Below, piece by piece: positions 9,364-17,495 of a stretch of 64,000 bases of DNA; within the stretch, counting starts at the first letter, position 1; every line of letters starts with the position of its first letter. The stretch covers positions 6,522,501 through 6,586,500 of the forward strand of contig NZ_CP128846.1 of assembly GCF_030388665.1 (NCBI RefSeq), in the 5' to 3' direction. The notes beneath the pieces were generated by a model. That model did not search any database, was not told where the DNA came from, and was given only the letters and a program-made list of their open reading frames with translations. Both the position numbers and the translations under genes were made by a program. Source of the DNA: Streptomyces flavofungini (GTDB taxonomy: Bacteria > Actinomycetota > Actinomycetes > Streptomycetales > Streptomycetaceae).

Positions 9364-10903
9364 AGTCCTTGCCCAGCGCTCGCTTCAGGATTTTGCCCAT
9401 GTCGTTGCGCGGCAGCGCGTCCACGAGGTGCAGCACCCGCGGCCGCTTGTGCGGGGCGAGGCGGGTCGCGACGTGGGCGGCCAGGTCGTCGAGGGCCGGA
9501 GGCGCGGCCGGGTCCGCGGGGGCGATCCAGGCGACGACGCGTTCGCCGAGGTCGGGGTCCGGCTCGCCGGTGACCGCGGCCTCGCGGACGGCGGGGTGTT
9601 CGAGGAGCGCGTTCTCGATCTCACCGGCTCCGATCTTGTAGCCGCCGCTCTTGATGAGGTCGGTCGCCTTGCGGCCGACGATGCGGACGTACCCGTCGGC
9701 GTCCCGCACGGCCATGTCCCCGGTGCGGAACCACCCGCCGGAGGCGAAGGCGGCCTCCGTCGCGTCGGGCCGGTTGAGGTAGGAGGTGAAGAGGTTCGGG
9801 CCGCGGACCTGGATCTCGCCGACCGCCTCGGGCCCCGCGTCGCGCGGGATCTCGGTGTCCGCCTCGTCGACGAGGCGGAGTTCGACGCCGGGCAGCGGTA
9901 CGCCGACGGTGCCCGCGCGCGGTTCTCCGTCCGCGCGGACGCTGGTGTTCATGAGCGTCTCCGTCATGCCGTACCGCTCGACGACCCGCCGCCCCGTCGC
10001 CGACGCGATCCGCTCGTGGTCGTGGACGGGCAGCGCCGCCGAGCCCGAGACGAGAAGCCGCGCCCCGGACAGGGCCTTCACCAGCTCGGGCTCGTCGGGC
10101 AGCGCCTCGGCGATCCGGTGGTACATCGTCGGCACCCCGAACAGCATGGTCCCGCCGGTGGCCAGCTCCCGGGCCACGCCCTCCGTGCTGAACCTGCCCA
10201 GGTGCCGCACGGAGCCGCCGCGCCGCAGCGGGCCGAGGATGCCGAGGATCAGGCCGTGCACGTGGAAGAGGGGCAGGCCGTGCACGAGGACGTCGGCGTC
10301 GGTCCACTGCCAGGCGTCCTCCAGCGCGTCGAGGGTGGAGGAGATCGCCCGGCGGGAGAGGACGGCGCCCTTCGGGGGTCCTGTGGTGCCGGAGGTGTAG
10401 ACGATGAGGGCGGGGGAGGAGGGGTCCTGGGCGTCGAGGGAGGAGGGTGCCAGGGCGTCGGGGGAGGGGGCGGTCACGGCGTCCGGGGCGGTGGGGCGCG
10501 GGGCGTCGGCGGCGGTGGGGTGCGCGGCGGCAGCGGTCGCCTCGGCCTCCACATCCACCCGTCCCAGCCCCGCCAGGGCCTCCGGCAACTCGTCCCCGGC
10601 CCCCGCGAGCACCAGCGACGGCTCGCTGTCCGCCACGATGTGACCCAGCTCCGCAGCCCCCGACTTCGGGTTCAGCGGCACCGCGGGCACCCCGGCCCGC
10701 AGCGCCGCCACCACGGCCACCGCCGTCTCCAGGGTGGGCGTGGCCCAGACGGCCACGCGCGTCGCGCCCGCCGCGGTGAGGCGGGCGGCGAGGGCGGTCG
10801 TCGCCGCTGCCAGGCCGGCGTAGGTGAGGGCGCGGGGGCCGAAGGCCACGGCGGGTGCGGGGCCCGGCGCGGCCAGGGCGGGGAAGAGGGGTTCGGAATC
10901 CAC
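9362..10903 (-). CDS. matB: Malonyl-CoA synthetase MatB
   Basis: A 513-aa AMP-forming acyl-CoA ligase (ANL superfamily); GTG 10903 (VDSEPLFP) follows GAGGAG. It converts malonate, ATP and CoA to malonyl-CoA (and methylmalonyl-CoA in Streptomyces MatB), feeding fatty acid and polyketide synthesis. Visible motifs are the P-loop YTSGTTGPPKGAV, the core RYGMTETLMNT, the hinge region TGDMAVRDADGYVRIVGR and the catalytic Lys near the end in PRNDMGKILKRAL. Residues such as SGSAALPVHDHERIA and VGVPLPGVELRLV match the S. coelicolor MatB sequence I remember. A low-complexity Ala/Pro/Thr/Asp insert lies near residues 115-150. Monocistronic. Confidence 0.9.
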   Translation of the reverse strand: MDSEPLFPALAAPGPAPAVAFGPRALTYAGLAAATTALAARLTAAGATRVAVWATPTLETAVAVVAALRAGVPAVPLNPKSGAAELGHIVADSEPSLVLAGAGDELPEALAGLGRVDVEAEATAAAAHPTAADAPRPTAPDAVTAPSPDALAPSSLDAQDPSSPALIVYTSGTTGPPKGAVLSRRAISSTLDALEDAWQWTDADVLVHGLPLFHVHGLILGILGPLRRGGSVRHLGRFSTEGVARELATGGTMLFGVPTMYHRIAEALPDEPELVKALSGARLLVSGSAALPVHDHERIASATGRRVVERYGMTETLMNTSVRADGEPRAGTVGVPLPGVELRLVDEADTEIPRDAGPEAVGEIQVRGPNLFTSYLNRPDATEAAFASGGWFRTGDMAVRDADGYVRIVGRKATDLIKSGGYKIGAGEIENALLEHPAVREAAVTGEPDPDLGERVVAWIAPADPAAPPALDDLAAHVATRLAPHKRPRVLHLVDALPRNDMGKILKRALGKD

Positions 10904-11299
10904 GGGTCGTACTCCTCGGTGTGTGCACGGCGACTCAATGAGAGCGTTACGCCGCCGAAGGTGCGGTGTCACAGTGATCGTTGAGGCTGACGCGGCCGTT
11001 CGTCCCCGGTTCGATGGGCTGTTCGGCGATGCGGAAATCGAGAAGTCAACAGCCGGTGACCGGTGGGCAGTCGCCCCCGTCCCGCGCTCCGGTCGACTCA
11101 ACCGGTCCTCCCCCCCCACGATCCGCAACAGGATGGGACCACACGCTTTGCTCACTTCGTACTCTTCATTCGGATCCACTCCGACATCAACCCCTACCGC
11201 CCCCACTCCGGCCACGCCCGCAAGCACCACCAACCTATCCACCGCTCCACCCCCGCACGCCCCCGGCGGGCGGCGCTGCGGGGGCGAGGTCATCACGGA
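10904..11299. other. Non-coding gap upstream of matB
   Basis: About 400 bp with somewhat lower G+C between matB and the acyltransferase remnant. It must hold the matB promoter on the minus strand, but I could not place convincing -35/-10 boxes. No coding signal on either strand. Confidence 0.4.
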
Positions 11300-11672
11300 G
11301 GTGCGCTCGGAGCCGGCCGGGCAGGCGCTGCCGCTGGTCCTGGTGGGCGCGGCGCGCGAGCCCGACGCGGCGGAGTCCTCGCCGTGGCGCGGGGCGCCGC
11401 GGGCGCGCTGGGTGACCGGCGTCGGCCTGATCAGCTACAGCCTCTACGTCTGGCACGAGCCGGTGATGCTGGAGCTGGACCGGTGGGGGCTGCTGCCGCG
11501 CGGTCCGCTCGGCTTCGCGGCCGGGACGCTGACCGCGCTCGCCGTCGCGGTGGCGGGGACGGTGAGCTACTGGCTCGTCGAGTATCCGGCGGGGCTGCTC
11601 GGCCGGGCCCGGGACGCGCGGGGCGCTCCGCGCGAGTTCTCTCCGGAGCGGGGCCGGGCCGGCCGGGGCTGA
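11300..11672 (+). pseudogene. C-terminal remnant of an acyltransferase-3 (OafA/YrhL type) gene
   Basis: The frame contains VTGVGLISYSLYVWHEPVML and later VSYWLVEYPA. This is the final pair of membrane helices of acyltransferase-3 family O-acetylases, with the conserved 'G..SYslYlwH.p' motif. The eight or so upstream helices and the catalytic His are absent. Upstream sequence is non-coding, so a 5' deletion removed most of the gene. It ends with TGA at 11670-11672. Confidence 0.6.
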
Positions 11673-11679
11673 ACATGAC

Positions 11680-11716
11680 GGCGCCGCCTCCCCGTGGGAC
11701 GAGGGGAGGCGGCGCC
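11680..11716. terminator. Bidirectional hairpin terminator
   Basis: GGCGCCGCCTCCCC (11680-11693) pairs perfectly with GGGGAGGCGGCGCC (11703-11716) around a 9-nt loop. It lies between the plus-strand remnant and the minus-strand 19-codon gene, so it probably serves the latter. Confidence 0.7.
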
Positions 11717-11748
11717 GCGGCTCGTTACCGCTGACGGCTACGCGGCCG

Positions 11749-11808
11749 TCAGACCAGCCAGCCGACGAAGTGGACGACGCCGGCGAGGATGTCGGTGAGC
11801 AGGTTCAT
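11749..11808 (-). CDS. 19-residue hydrophobic peptide
   Basis: The minus strand encodes MNLLTDILAGVVHFVGWLV and stops with TGA. AAGGAGA stands about 8 nt before the ATG (11808), a strong ribosome-binding site for so short a frame. A perfect 14-bp hairpin follows 30 nt after the stop, giving a complete small transcription unit. The peptide is almost wholly hydrophobic, with one Asp, one His and two Trp/Phe residues, so it probably inserts in or on the membrane. I do not recognise a named family. Its role could be signalling, membrane-active or a regulatory subunit; none is shown. Confidence 0.6.
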   Translation of the reverse strand: MNLLTDILAGVVHFVGWLV

Positions 11809-11945
11809 GGTGGTGCTTCTCCTTGGGACATGGTGATGCGTGTACGAATGGGACCGCGCCAACTACGGTCTGCAGCCCGCCGCTTGCGCACCGTAAGCAT
11901 CGTCAATCACACGTGCCGCACGCAATCCCTGCGGCGACGATCACC

Positions 11946-11959
11946 TGTTCCAGGGAACA
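11946..11959. promoter_or_regulatory. Palindrome upstream of the peptide gene
   Basis: TGTTCC-AG-GGAACA is a perfect 6-bp-arm palindrome between the peptide gene and the kinase remnant, about 140 bp before the peptide ATG. The position suits an operator; no matching regulator is adjacent. Confidence 0.35.
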
Positions 11960-11996
11960 ACTGCTCCCCTGTTCGCATGGGGCGCCGGACGGCTCG

Positions 11997-12338
11997 TCAG
12001 CGGGTCGGCTTGAAGGAGGCGAGTGCCCGGTCGAAGTGCCGCTTCCCCAGGGGGCGGTTCTTCGCGGGCGCCGAGACCCACAGGTCGTGCATCCTGCCGT
12101 TCTCGTTCCAGCTCAGGTCGAAGGTGACGCGGGGTTCGCCGTCGCCGCCCGCGCCGTTCCAGGTGAAGGTCCACAGGGCGGCGGGGCGGCCGTTGTGGGT
12201 GGTGCGGGTGACGGAGCCGGAGCGGTAGCCCGGGTAGGTCGACGGGCCCTTCTCGTGGGCCTTGCGCATCACCGCCAACGGGCCTTCGGGGGTGAGGGGT
12301 TGGGGGTGGACGCCGATGCGGAACCTCTTGGCGTCGGA
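11997..12338 (-). pseudogene. Severed C-terminal domain of the adjacent Ser/Thr kinase
   Basis: The frame continues that of the kinase directly past its TAA (12339-12341). It reads SDAKRFRIGVHPQPLTPEGP and then MRKAHEKGPSTYPGYRSGSV...DLWVSAPAKNRPLGKRHFDRAL, ending with TGA 11997-11999 (113 codons). Similar tails close many intact Streptomyces kinases as an extracytoplasmic domain. The region has no promoter-proximal start of its own except an internal ATG at 12278, so it is most likely dead sequence unless the TAA is read through. Confidence 0.75.
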
Positions 12339-13616
12339 TTAGTAGTAGACGCGGGGTGGTTCGGGGGAGCGGGTGAAGCCGTCGGGGACGGTGAGGGTGA
12401 AGCCGGCCGGGTCGTTCACCGTGCGGTAGCCCGCGGGGGGTTTCGGCTCGGGGGCGGGCTTCGTCGGGGGTGGGGTCGGGGTCGGGGATTCGTTCCCGTC
12501 GGGGCCCGCGGGGGTGGCGTTCTCGGGTGGTGTCAGGGGCTTCTCGTCGGCTGCCTCGTCCGTCCGCTTGTCGCGGTCGTCCGAGTCGTTCCCGTTCGTC
12601 ACGAGGAACCAGGCCGCCGTGGCCATGCCGCCGGTGGCGAGCACGACGGCTGCGGTGGCCAGGGCTGTGGCCGTGCGGGAGCGGGGGCGGGGGCCGGGGT
12701 TGCGGCGAGTGGGACGCCCGGCGTCGGAGGGTCCGTCCGAGCCCGCCCCCGTCGCGCCCTGGGCGGGCTGGGGGGTCGGTGACGGTGGCGGTATCGGGTC
12801 GTTCAGGGCGGCGCGGAGCGCCTCTTCCGCTGTTGCCGTGGTGAGGCGTTCGTCCGGGTCGCGTTCCAGGAGGCCTCGGGCCACCGGGAGGAGGGGGCCC
12901 AGGGCGTCGGGGAGGGCGATCTTGTCCAGGACCACCGCGTGCAGCACCCCGGCCACCGAGTCCCGGTGGAACGGCGACTCGCCCGCCACGGCCGCGCACA
13001 GCAGCACCCCGAGCGACCACAGGTCCGACGCGGGCCCGGACCGCCGGCCCGCCATCCGCTCCGGCGCGGTGTACTCGGGTGAGCCCACGAACGCCCCGGT
13101 CCGCGTGAGCCGTGTCTGCCCCGCGACCTGCGCGATGCCGAAGTCGGACAGGACGACGCGGCCGGTCTCCGCCTCCAGGAGCACGTTCGCGGGCTTCAGG
13201 TCGCGGGGCAGCACCCCGGCCGTGTGCGCGGCCCGCAGCGCGCCGAGGAGCGCGAGCGCCACCCGGCCCGCCTCCGTGGGCGACAGCGGCCCCTGCGCCG
13301 CCACCCGGTCGGCGAGCGACCAGCCGTCGATCAGCTCCATCACCAGCCAGGGCCGCTCCTCGTACCGCACGACGTCGTGCAGCACGAGGATGCCCGGGTG
13401 CTTCACCTGCGCCACCGACCGGGCTTCGTGCAGCGTTCGCTCCTGCTGGCGCTGCGCGTCCTCGGGGGGCAGCGCGTCGTCGACGTGCAGTTCCTTGAGC
13501 GCGACGGCCCGGCCGAGGAGTTCGTCCCGCGCCCGCCACACGGTGCCCATGCCGCCGCGGCCGAGCCGGGTCTCGATGCGATAGCGTCCGGCGACCAGTT
13601 CCCCCGTGCTTGCCAT
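12339..13616 (-). CDS. PASTA-less membrane Ser/Thr protein kinase, truncated by in-frame TAA
   Basis: A 425-aa Hanks-type kinase; ATG 13616 (MASTGELVAGRYRIE). Gly-rich loop is LGRGGMGTV (residues 18-26), ATP-binding Lys41 in VALKELH, catalytic Asp139, metal-binding SDFG, then the activation segment with GSPEYTAPE. The catalytic loop is VLPRDLKPAN: the conserved HRD His is Pro137. A Pro/Arg-rich linker and one membrane helix (TALATAAVVLATGGMATAAWFLV) follow, then a Pro/Thr-rich outside stretch. The chain stops at PRVYY-TAA just as the expected extracellular domain begins. The same frame continues for 113 codons. Kinase activity may survive; the sensor part is lost. Confidence 0.8.
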   Translation of the reverse strand: MASTGELVAGRYRIETRLGRGGMGTVWRARDELLGRAVALKELHVDDALPPEDAQRQQERTLHEARSVAQVKHPGILVLHDVVRYEERPWLVMELIDGWSLADRVAAQGPLSPTEAGRVALALLGALRAAHTAGVLPRDLKPANVLLEAETGRVVLSDFGIAQVAGQTRLTRTGAFVGSPEYTAPERMAGRRSGPASDLWSLGVLLCAAVAGESPFHRDSVAGVLHAVVLDKIALPDALGPLLPVARGLLERDPDERLTTATAEEALRAALNDPIPPPSPTPQPAQGATGAGSDGPSDAGRPTRRNPGPRPRSRTATALATAAVVLATGGMATAAWFLVTNGNDSDDRDKRTDEAADEKPLTPPENATPAGPDGNESPTPTPPPTKPAPEPKPPAGYRTVNDPAGFTLTVPDGFTRSPEPPRVYY

Positions 13617-13832
13617 GGGCGCATCATACGAACTCCCTTCGTCCGCCTGGCGATTGGGCCGTGGGCGGCGCAGCACGCTCCCGAGCCGGGCCGCCTCCGC
13701 GCGCCCGTCACGAAGGGGGCCTGATCCAATGTGTTGGGTGCCCTGTCGGGTCGTGCGGAGCGGCCCGTGTGGCGGGCGGGGCCGGGTTGTTAGCCTGCGG
13801 GGGCTCTGACCGCGTACGAAGAAGGAGTCTCC

Positions 13833-14744
13833 GTGCCAGGCCCCCGCATCGCGCTCGTCACCCGCCGCCCGCAGCCCGAGCACGACCGGGATCTGCCGGT
13901 CCTCGCGCGGGCCCTCGGTGAGGCGGGCGCCGAGGTCGGGATCGTCGGGTGGGACGACCCCGGCGTCGACTGGGCCGGGTTCGACCTCGCGATGATCCGC
14001 TCCACGTGGGACTACACCTGGCGCGCCGAGGAGTACGTGGCGTGGGCCGAGCGGTGCGCCCGGCTCACCCGCCTCGCCAACCCCGCGGACGTCGTGCGGT
14101 GGAACACCGACAAGCGGTACTTGGGCGAGCTGGCCGCGGCCGGGGTGCCGACCGTCCCGACGGCCTACCGAGCGCCCGGGGATGGCGACGAACTCCCGCC
14201 CACCGACCGGGAGTTCGTCGTCAAGCCCACGTCCGGGGCCGGGGCGCGGTACGCGGCCAGGTACGGCGCGGACGAGCGGGACGCCGCCCGCGCGCACCTC
14301 GCCCGCCTGCACGAAGAGGGCCTCACCGCCATGGTGCAGCCCTACATGCGGCACATCGACATCACCGGCGAGCGCGCCCTCGTCTTCGTCGGCGGCCAGT
14401 TCCTGCACGCCATACGCAAGGGCGCGGTCCTCGCGCCCGGCATCGCCTACGACGCCGACAAGGTGTCCCACCCCGACCCGCGGCCCTGGCGGCCCACCGA
14501 CGCCGAACTCGACGTCGCCGAGCGGGCGTTGGCGGCGATACCCGGCTCGCCCGAGCTGCTGTACGCGCGCGTGGACCTCGTGGACGGGGGCGCCGGGGGC
14601 GCCGGGGACGCCGGGGACGGGGGTGAGCGGGGTGGTGGTCCGCGCGTCATGGAGCTCGAACTCGTCGAGCCCAACCTCTTCCTCCGCTTCCACCCGGACT
14701 CCCTGTCCCGGGTCACGGAGGTGATCCTCAAGGCCGCCCAGTAG
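13833..14744 (+). CDS. ATP-grasp enzyme, DcsG/RimK-like
   Basis: A 303-aa protein; GTG 13833 stands 6 nt after GAAGGAG. Residues RSTWDYTWRAEEYVAW and NTDKRYLGELAAAGVPTVPT mark the N-terminal domain. FVVKPTSGAGARYAARY provides the ATP-grasp Lys and glycine loop, and VMELELVEPNLFL the metal-binding Glu/Asn near the C-terminus. Such enzymes ligate a carboxylate to an amine via an acyl-phosphate; relatives include the D-cycloserine cyclisation ligase DcsG. A Gly/Asp-rich insert near residues 250-268 is low complexity. There is no biosynthetic neighbour, so the substrate is unknown. Cytoplasmic, monocistronic. Confidence 0.8.
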   Translation: MPGPRIALVTRRPQPEHDRDLPVLARALGEAGAEVGIVGWDDPGVDWAGFDLAMIRSTWDYTWRAEEYVAWAERCARLTRLANPADVVRWNTDKRYLGELAAAGVPTVPTAYRAPGDGDELPPTDREFVVKPTSGAGARYAARYGADERDAARAHLARLHEEGLTAMVQPYMRHIDITGERALVFVGGQFLHAIRKGAVLAPGIAYDADKVSHPDPRPWRPTDAELDVAERALAAIPGSPELLYARVDLVDGGAGGAGDAGDGGERGGGPRVMELELVEPNLFLRFHPDSLSRVTEVILKAAQ

Positions 14745-14785
14745 GACTCGGCTCAGCGGCCCCCGGGAGGCCGGGGCCCGCCGCC

Positions 14786-15505
14786 TCACTCCTCCGGGAA
14801 CGAGAGCCGCTGCAGCAGCCCCCACGTGAACTCCGCGACACAGCGCCGCCGTTCGCCCGACTCCGCGTCCGGCGCGGTGAACGCGAGCCGCCAGCGCGTC
14901 GGCGCCGTGCCCTCCATCGGGCGTGCGGGCGCGAAGGCGTGGGCGGCCTCGTCGACGGTGCACGACCAGGGAGTGAGGTCGGCGAGGGTGCGCAGGGCGG
15001 GACCCGGCGCACCAGGGGCGCGGATCAGGCTCCCCCATAGCTCTGAAAGCAGGGGAGGTGCCCCCGTGTTCCGCACCGCCGCGTTCGGCCCGAGCAACAC
15101 CTCGAAGCGCAGGTCGGGCCAGAGCGGCACCGGCCACAGCAGCGCCTCGCAGTCGAGATCGCCGATCTTCCGGGGAATCGTCGCCTCGGGCGGGCCGAGG
15201 ACCGAGCGGATGGGGGTACCTCCCATGCCCTTGAGGCCATGGGGGAGGGAGACCGCCGCGCGTTGCTTGCGCGCGTGCAGCATCGCCTGCCAGCGGCGGT
15301 TGGCCTCGCGCATGTCGGCGATGGACGCGCCGAGCGCGCGCCGGGCGTCCGCGACGAGGTCCGGATTGTGGTCGGCCATGCGGCGCAGCAGGACCAGCTG
15401 GAAGTCGAGGGGCGTGAAGGGGCCGGACGGGCCGGACGGCGGCCCCGGCGGACGCGAGGAACCCGGCCCTGACCCGGCGGCGGAGCTAGCGGACATACGC
15501 CCCAT
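14786..15505 (-). CDS. Conserved hypothetical protein, last gene of the glycan operon
   Basis: A protein of 239 aa from ATG 15505, or 236 aa from ATG 15496; both starts overlap the end of the FkbM gene (20 or 11 nt) and neither has a clear RBS, so translational coupling is likely. There is no signal peptide or membrane helix. The body is Trp/Pro-rich (LDCEALLWPVPLWPDLRFEVLLG), then a region with WSCTVDEAAHAF and FTWGLLQRLSF. I recognise no domain. Two 36-bp palindromic repeats lie within it and are translated in frame as LPHGLKGMGGTP and GAPPLLSELWGS. Confidence 0.75.
   Translation of the reverse strand: MGRMSASSAAGSGPGSSRPPGPPSGPSGPFTPLDFQLVLLRRMADHNPDLVADARRALGASIADMREANRRWQAMLHARKQRAAVSLPHGLKGMGGTPIRSVLGPPEATIPRKIGDLDCEALLWPVPLWPDLRFEVLLGPNAAVRNTGAPPLLSELWGSLIRAPGAPGPALRTLADLTPWSCTVDEAAHAFAPARPMEGTAPTRWRLAFTAPDAESGERRRCVAEFTWGLLQRLSFPEE
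15030..15065. repeat. 36-bp palindromic repeat inside a coding sequence, copy A
   Basis: It starts CTCCCCCATAGCTCTGAAAG and ends CAGGGGAGGTGCCCCC, exactly 36 bp, adding 12 codons without shifting the frame of the host gene. It is related to copies at 15212-15247 and 9035-9069. Confidence 0.7.
15212..15247. repeat. 36-bp palindromic repeat inside a coding sequence, copy B
   Basis: On the minus strand it starts CTCCCCCATGGCCTCAAGGG and ends CATGGGAGGTACCCCC. Orientation is opposite to copy A, length again 36 bp, encoding LPHGLKGMGGTP. Confidence 0.7.
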
Positions 15506-16310
15506 GGTCCCGCACGGTCCGCCCGGCCGGACGCCGCCCGTCCGGCAGGAAGAGGACCGAGTTCACATACCGCGGCCGCCGCGGCGTCAGCGCGCGCCGC
15601 ACCAGGCCCTGCGACACGACGTACGAGGTGGCGCGCTGGTGCGCCTCCAGGTCGAAGGCGTCCAGGGGCAGCCAGACGTCGTCGGGGAGGACCCAGCCGC
15701 GGTAGCCGTGCGCGTGCGCGAGGTGGTCGACGACCGGGGCGATGGGCTGGATGCGGGCCTCCAGCTCGACGAAGAGCGCGGGGCGGTCCCGGTCGAGGAG
15801 TTCACGGGCGCCGCGCAGAACGGGCAGCTCGTGGCCGTCCACGTCGATCTTGATGAAGTGCACGTCGTGCAGGCCGAGCCCGTCCAGCGTCAGACACGGC
15901 ACGTCGAGCGCGGTGCCGTGCACGCCGTCCCTGCGCACCAGCGAGGACACCCCGCGGTCACCCCGGTCGTCGTGCGGCAGCCAGAGCCGGGCCGTGCCGG
16001 GCTTCTCGCCCGCCGCCGCCTGGATCACCCGGACGTTGCCGGGCGTGGCCGAGGCGAGCAGCCGCGCCAGATGCGGCACCGGCTCCACGGTCACGACCCG
16101 CCGGGCCCGCCGGGCCAGCCGGCGCGACCAGGGCCCGTACCAGCCGCCGACGTCCACGGCCGTGCCGCAGTCGGGCGGGCACAGCTCGCCGAGGCGGGCC
16201 AGTTCGGGCTCGAAGCGCGGATAGACGAGCCGGGCGAGGGCGGCCACCGCGCGGGTGGGCAGCCGGGGCGCGACGCGGGCGGCGAAGGTCTTGCGGGCGG
16301 CGGGCGTCAC
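15486..16310 (-). CDS. FkbM-family SAM methyltransferase
   Basis: A 274-aa protein; GTG 16310 overlaps the TGA of the Trm112-like gene (GTGA, 4 nt). The SAM motif I region is AVDVGGWYGPWSRRLARRARRVVTVEPVPHL. The FkbM signature LHDVHFIKIDVDGHELPVLRGA follows, then LFVELEARIQPI. FkbM enzymes O-methylate sugars or polyketides; several act in bacterial surface polysaccharide and glycopeptidolipid loci. Together with the glycosyltransferases upstream this suggests methylation of a sugar residue. Cytoplasmic, no targeting signal. Confidence 0.85.
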   Translation of the reverse strand: MTPAARKTFAARVAPRLPTRAVAALARLVYPRFEPELARLGELCPPDCGTAVDVGGWYGPWSRRLARRARRVVTVEPVPHLARLLASATPGNVRVIQAAAGEKPGTARLWLPHDDRGDRGVSSLVRRDGVHGTALDVPCLTLDGLGLHDVHFIKIDVDGHELPVLRGARELLDRDRPALFVELEARIQPIAPVVDHLAHAHGYRGWVLPDDVWLPLDAFDLEAHQRATSYVVSQGLVRRALTPRRPRYVNSVLFLPDGRRPAGRTVRDHGAYVR

Positions 16311-16564
16311 GGCGAGATCAGCCTGAGCAGGCGCTCGTGCTCGTCCTCAGGGACCTGTTCACCGGAGGACGGCAGGAGCTGCGGGATGCCGTCCACGATC
16401 GGGTAGCGGCGGTGCAGGCGCGGGTTGTAGAGGGCCTGTTCGGGCAGCGGGGCCGGGTCCGGCGGCGGGTCCGCGGGGAGGGCGGCCTCCGGGGGGAGCA
16501 GGACCAGCGGGCCCTTGTCCAGGGGGCAGGCGAGGATCTTCAGCAGCGGGTCGTCGGGGTTCAT
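16307..16564 (-). CDS. Trm112-like / UPF0434 small protein
   Basis: An 85-aa protein; ATG 16564 overlaps the transporter stop (TGATG) and its own TGA overlaps the next GTG. It begins MNPDDPLLKILACPLDKGPL and ends with YNPRLHRRYPIVDGIPQLLP, the usual frame of Trm112/YcaR proteins. Only one Cys is left, so it probably binds no zinc. Trm112 proteins stabilise or activate SAM methyltransferases; the operon contains three, which makes a partner role attractive (inference). Confidence 0.8.
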   Translation of the reverse strand: MNPDDPLLKILACPLDKGPLVLLPPEAALPADPPPDPAPLPEQALYNPRLHRRYPIVDGIPQLLPSSGEQVPEDEHERLLRLISP

Positions 16565-17493
16565 CAGGGCATCAACTCCTTGGGTGGCGGATTCGTTTCG
16601 GCGGGCTGAGCGGGGGCGGGGGCGTCGTGCTTGGGCATCACCAGGAGAACCGCCACCGCGAGCACCGTCCCCGCGACCCGCAGCGTGAGCCGCACCGGGT
16701 CGTGGGGCAGCGCCTCGCCGAACGCGAGCGTCCCGAGCACGGCGGTGAACAGGGACGTCACCGTCGTGCACACCGGGACGATCAGTGAGGCCCGGCACTT
16801 CTGGAGCGCCGCCTGCGACATGATCAGGCCGAACGCGCCGGTGAAGAGCAGCAGGTAGGGGTACGGGGAGCGCATCAGGTCGAGCAGGGCGCCGCCGAGC
16901 CCGTCCGAGGTCAGATGGCTCGACACACCCTTGATGGCCAGCGAGCTCACGCCGTAGAGCAGCCCCACGGCGACGCCGTACTCCACGCCCGTCGTCGGCT
17001 GGCGGTGCTTGCTGCGCGTGCGGCGCTCCGCCGACGCGTACAGCCACAGGCCGGCCGCGAGCGACGGCAGGCAGACCGTGAGGACGAGGGGCGCGGGCGC
17101 GTCACGGCCCACCGTGTCCGTGCCCTCCTTCAGGGAGAGCACGACCATGAGGAGCGCGGCGAGGATCGCGCCGACCGCGTACCGCTCGCGCCCCGACGTG
17201 CGCTCGCCGAGCAGCTTCGCCGACAGGAGCAGGAGCAGCACGAGGCCGGAGACGAAGATGCCCTGGGCCGCCGCGATCGGCAGCGTCCGGTAAACGATCA
17301 GCTGCGCGCCGAAGCCCGCCGCGAGGGCCAGCGAACCGCCGATCCACAGCGGACTCGAGATCACCTGGCGGAGCAGCCGGGCCGGGTTGCGGACGCTGAC
17401 CGACGGCATCGCGGTGAGCGCCCGCTTCTCCAGGACGAAGCCGGTGCTGTAGAGCAGGTTCGCGAGCAGCGCCGCGGCCACACCCCACCACAT
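16564..17493 (-). CDS. DMT-superfamily membrane transporter (EamA/NIPA-like)
   Basis: A 309-aa protein with nine to ten membrane helices, from MWWGVAAALLANLLYSTGFVLEKRAL to the last helix VAGTVLAVAVLLVMP; an internal duplication of about five helices fits the EamA fold. ATG 17493 stands 2 nt after the methyltransferase TAG. Position 16564 is shared with the next start. In an operon of glycosyl- and acyltransferases a DMT protein could move a lipid-linked or small precursor across the membrane, as ArnE/F-type proteins do. NIPA-like Mg2+ transport is an alternative, since the first helix 'GFVLEKRAL' pattern recalls that group. Confidence 0.8.
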   Translation of the reverse strand: MWWGVAAALLANLLYSTGFVLEKRALTAMPSVSVRNPARLLRQVISSPLWIGGSLALAAGFGAQLIVYRTLPIAAAQGIFVSGLVLLLLLSAKLLGERTSGRERYAVGAILAALLMVVLSLKEGTDTVGRDAPAPLVLTVCLPSLAAGLWLYASAERRTRSKHRQPTTGVEYGVAVGLLYGVSSLAIKGVSSHLTSDGLGGALLDLMRSPYPYLLLFTGAFGLIMSQAALQKCRASLIVPVCTTVTSLFTAVLGTLAFGEALPHDPVRLTLRVAGTVLAVAVLLVMPKHDAPAPAQPAETNPPPKELMP

Positions 17494-17495
17494 GG

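Noticed and set aside
13833..14744. Calling the ATP-grasp enzyme a D-cycloserine biosynthesis gene
   Set aside because: None of the other cycloserine pathway genes is near; only the enzyme class is supported.
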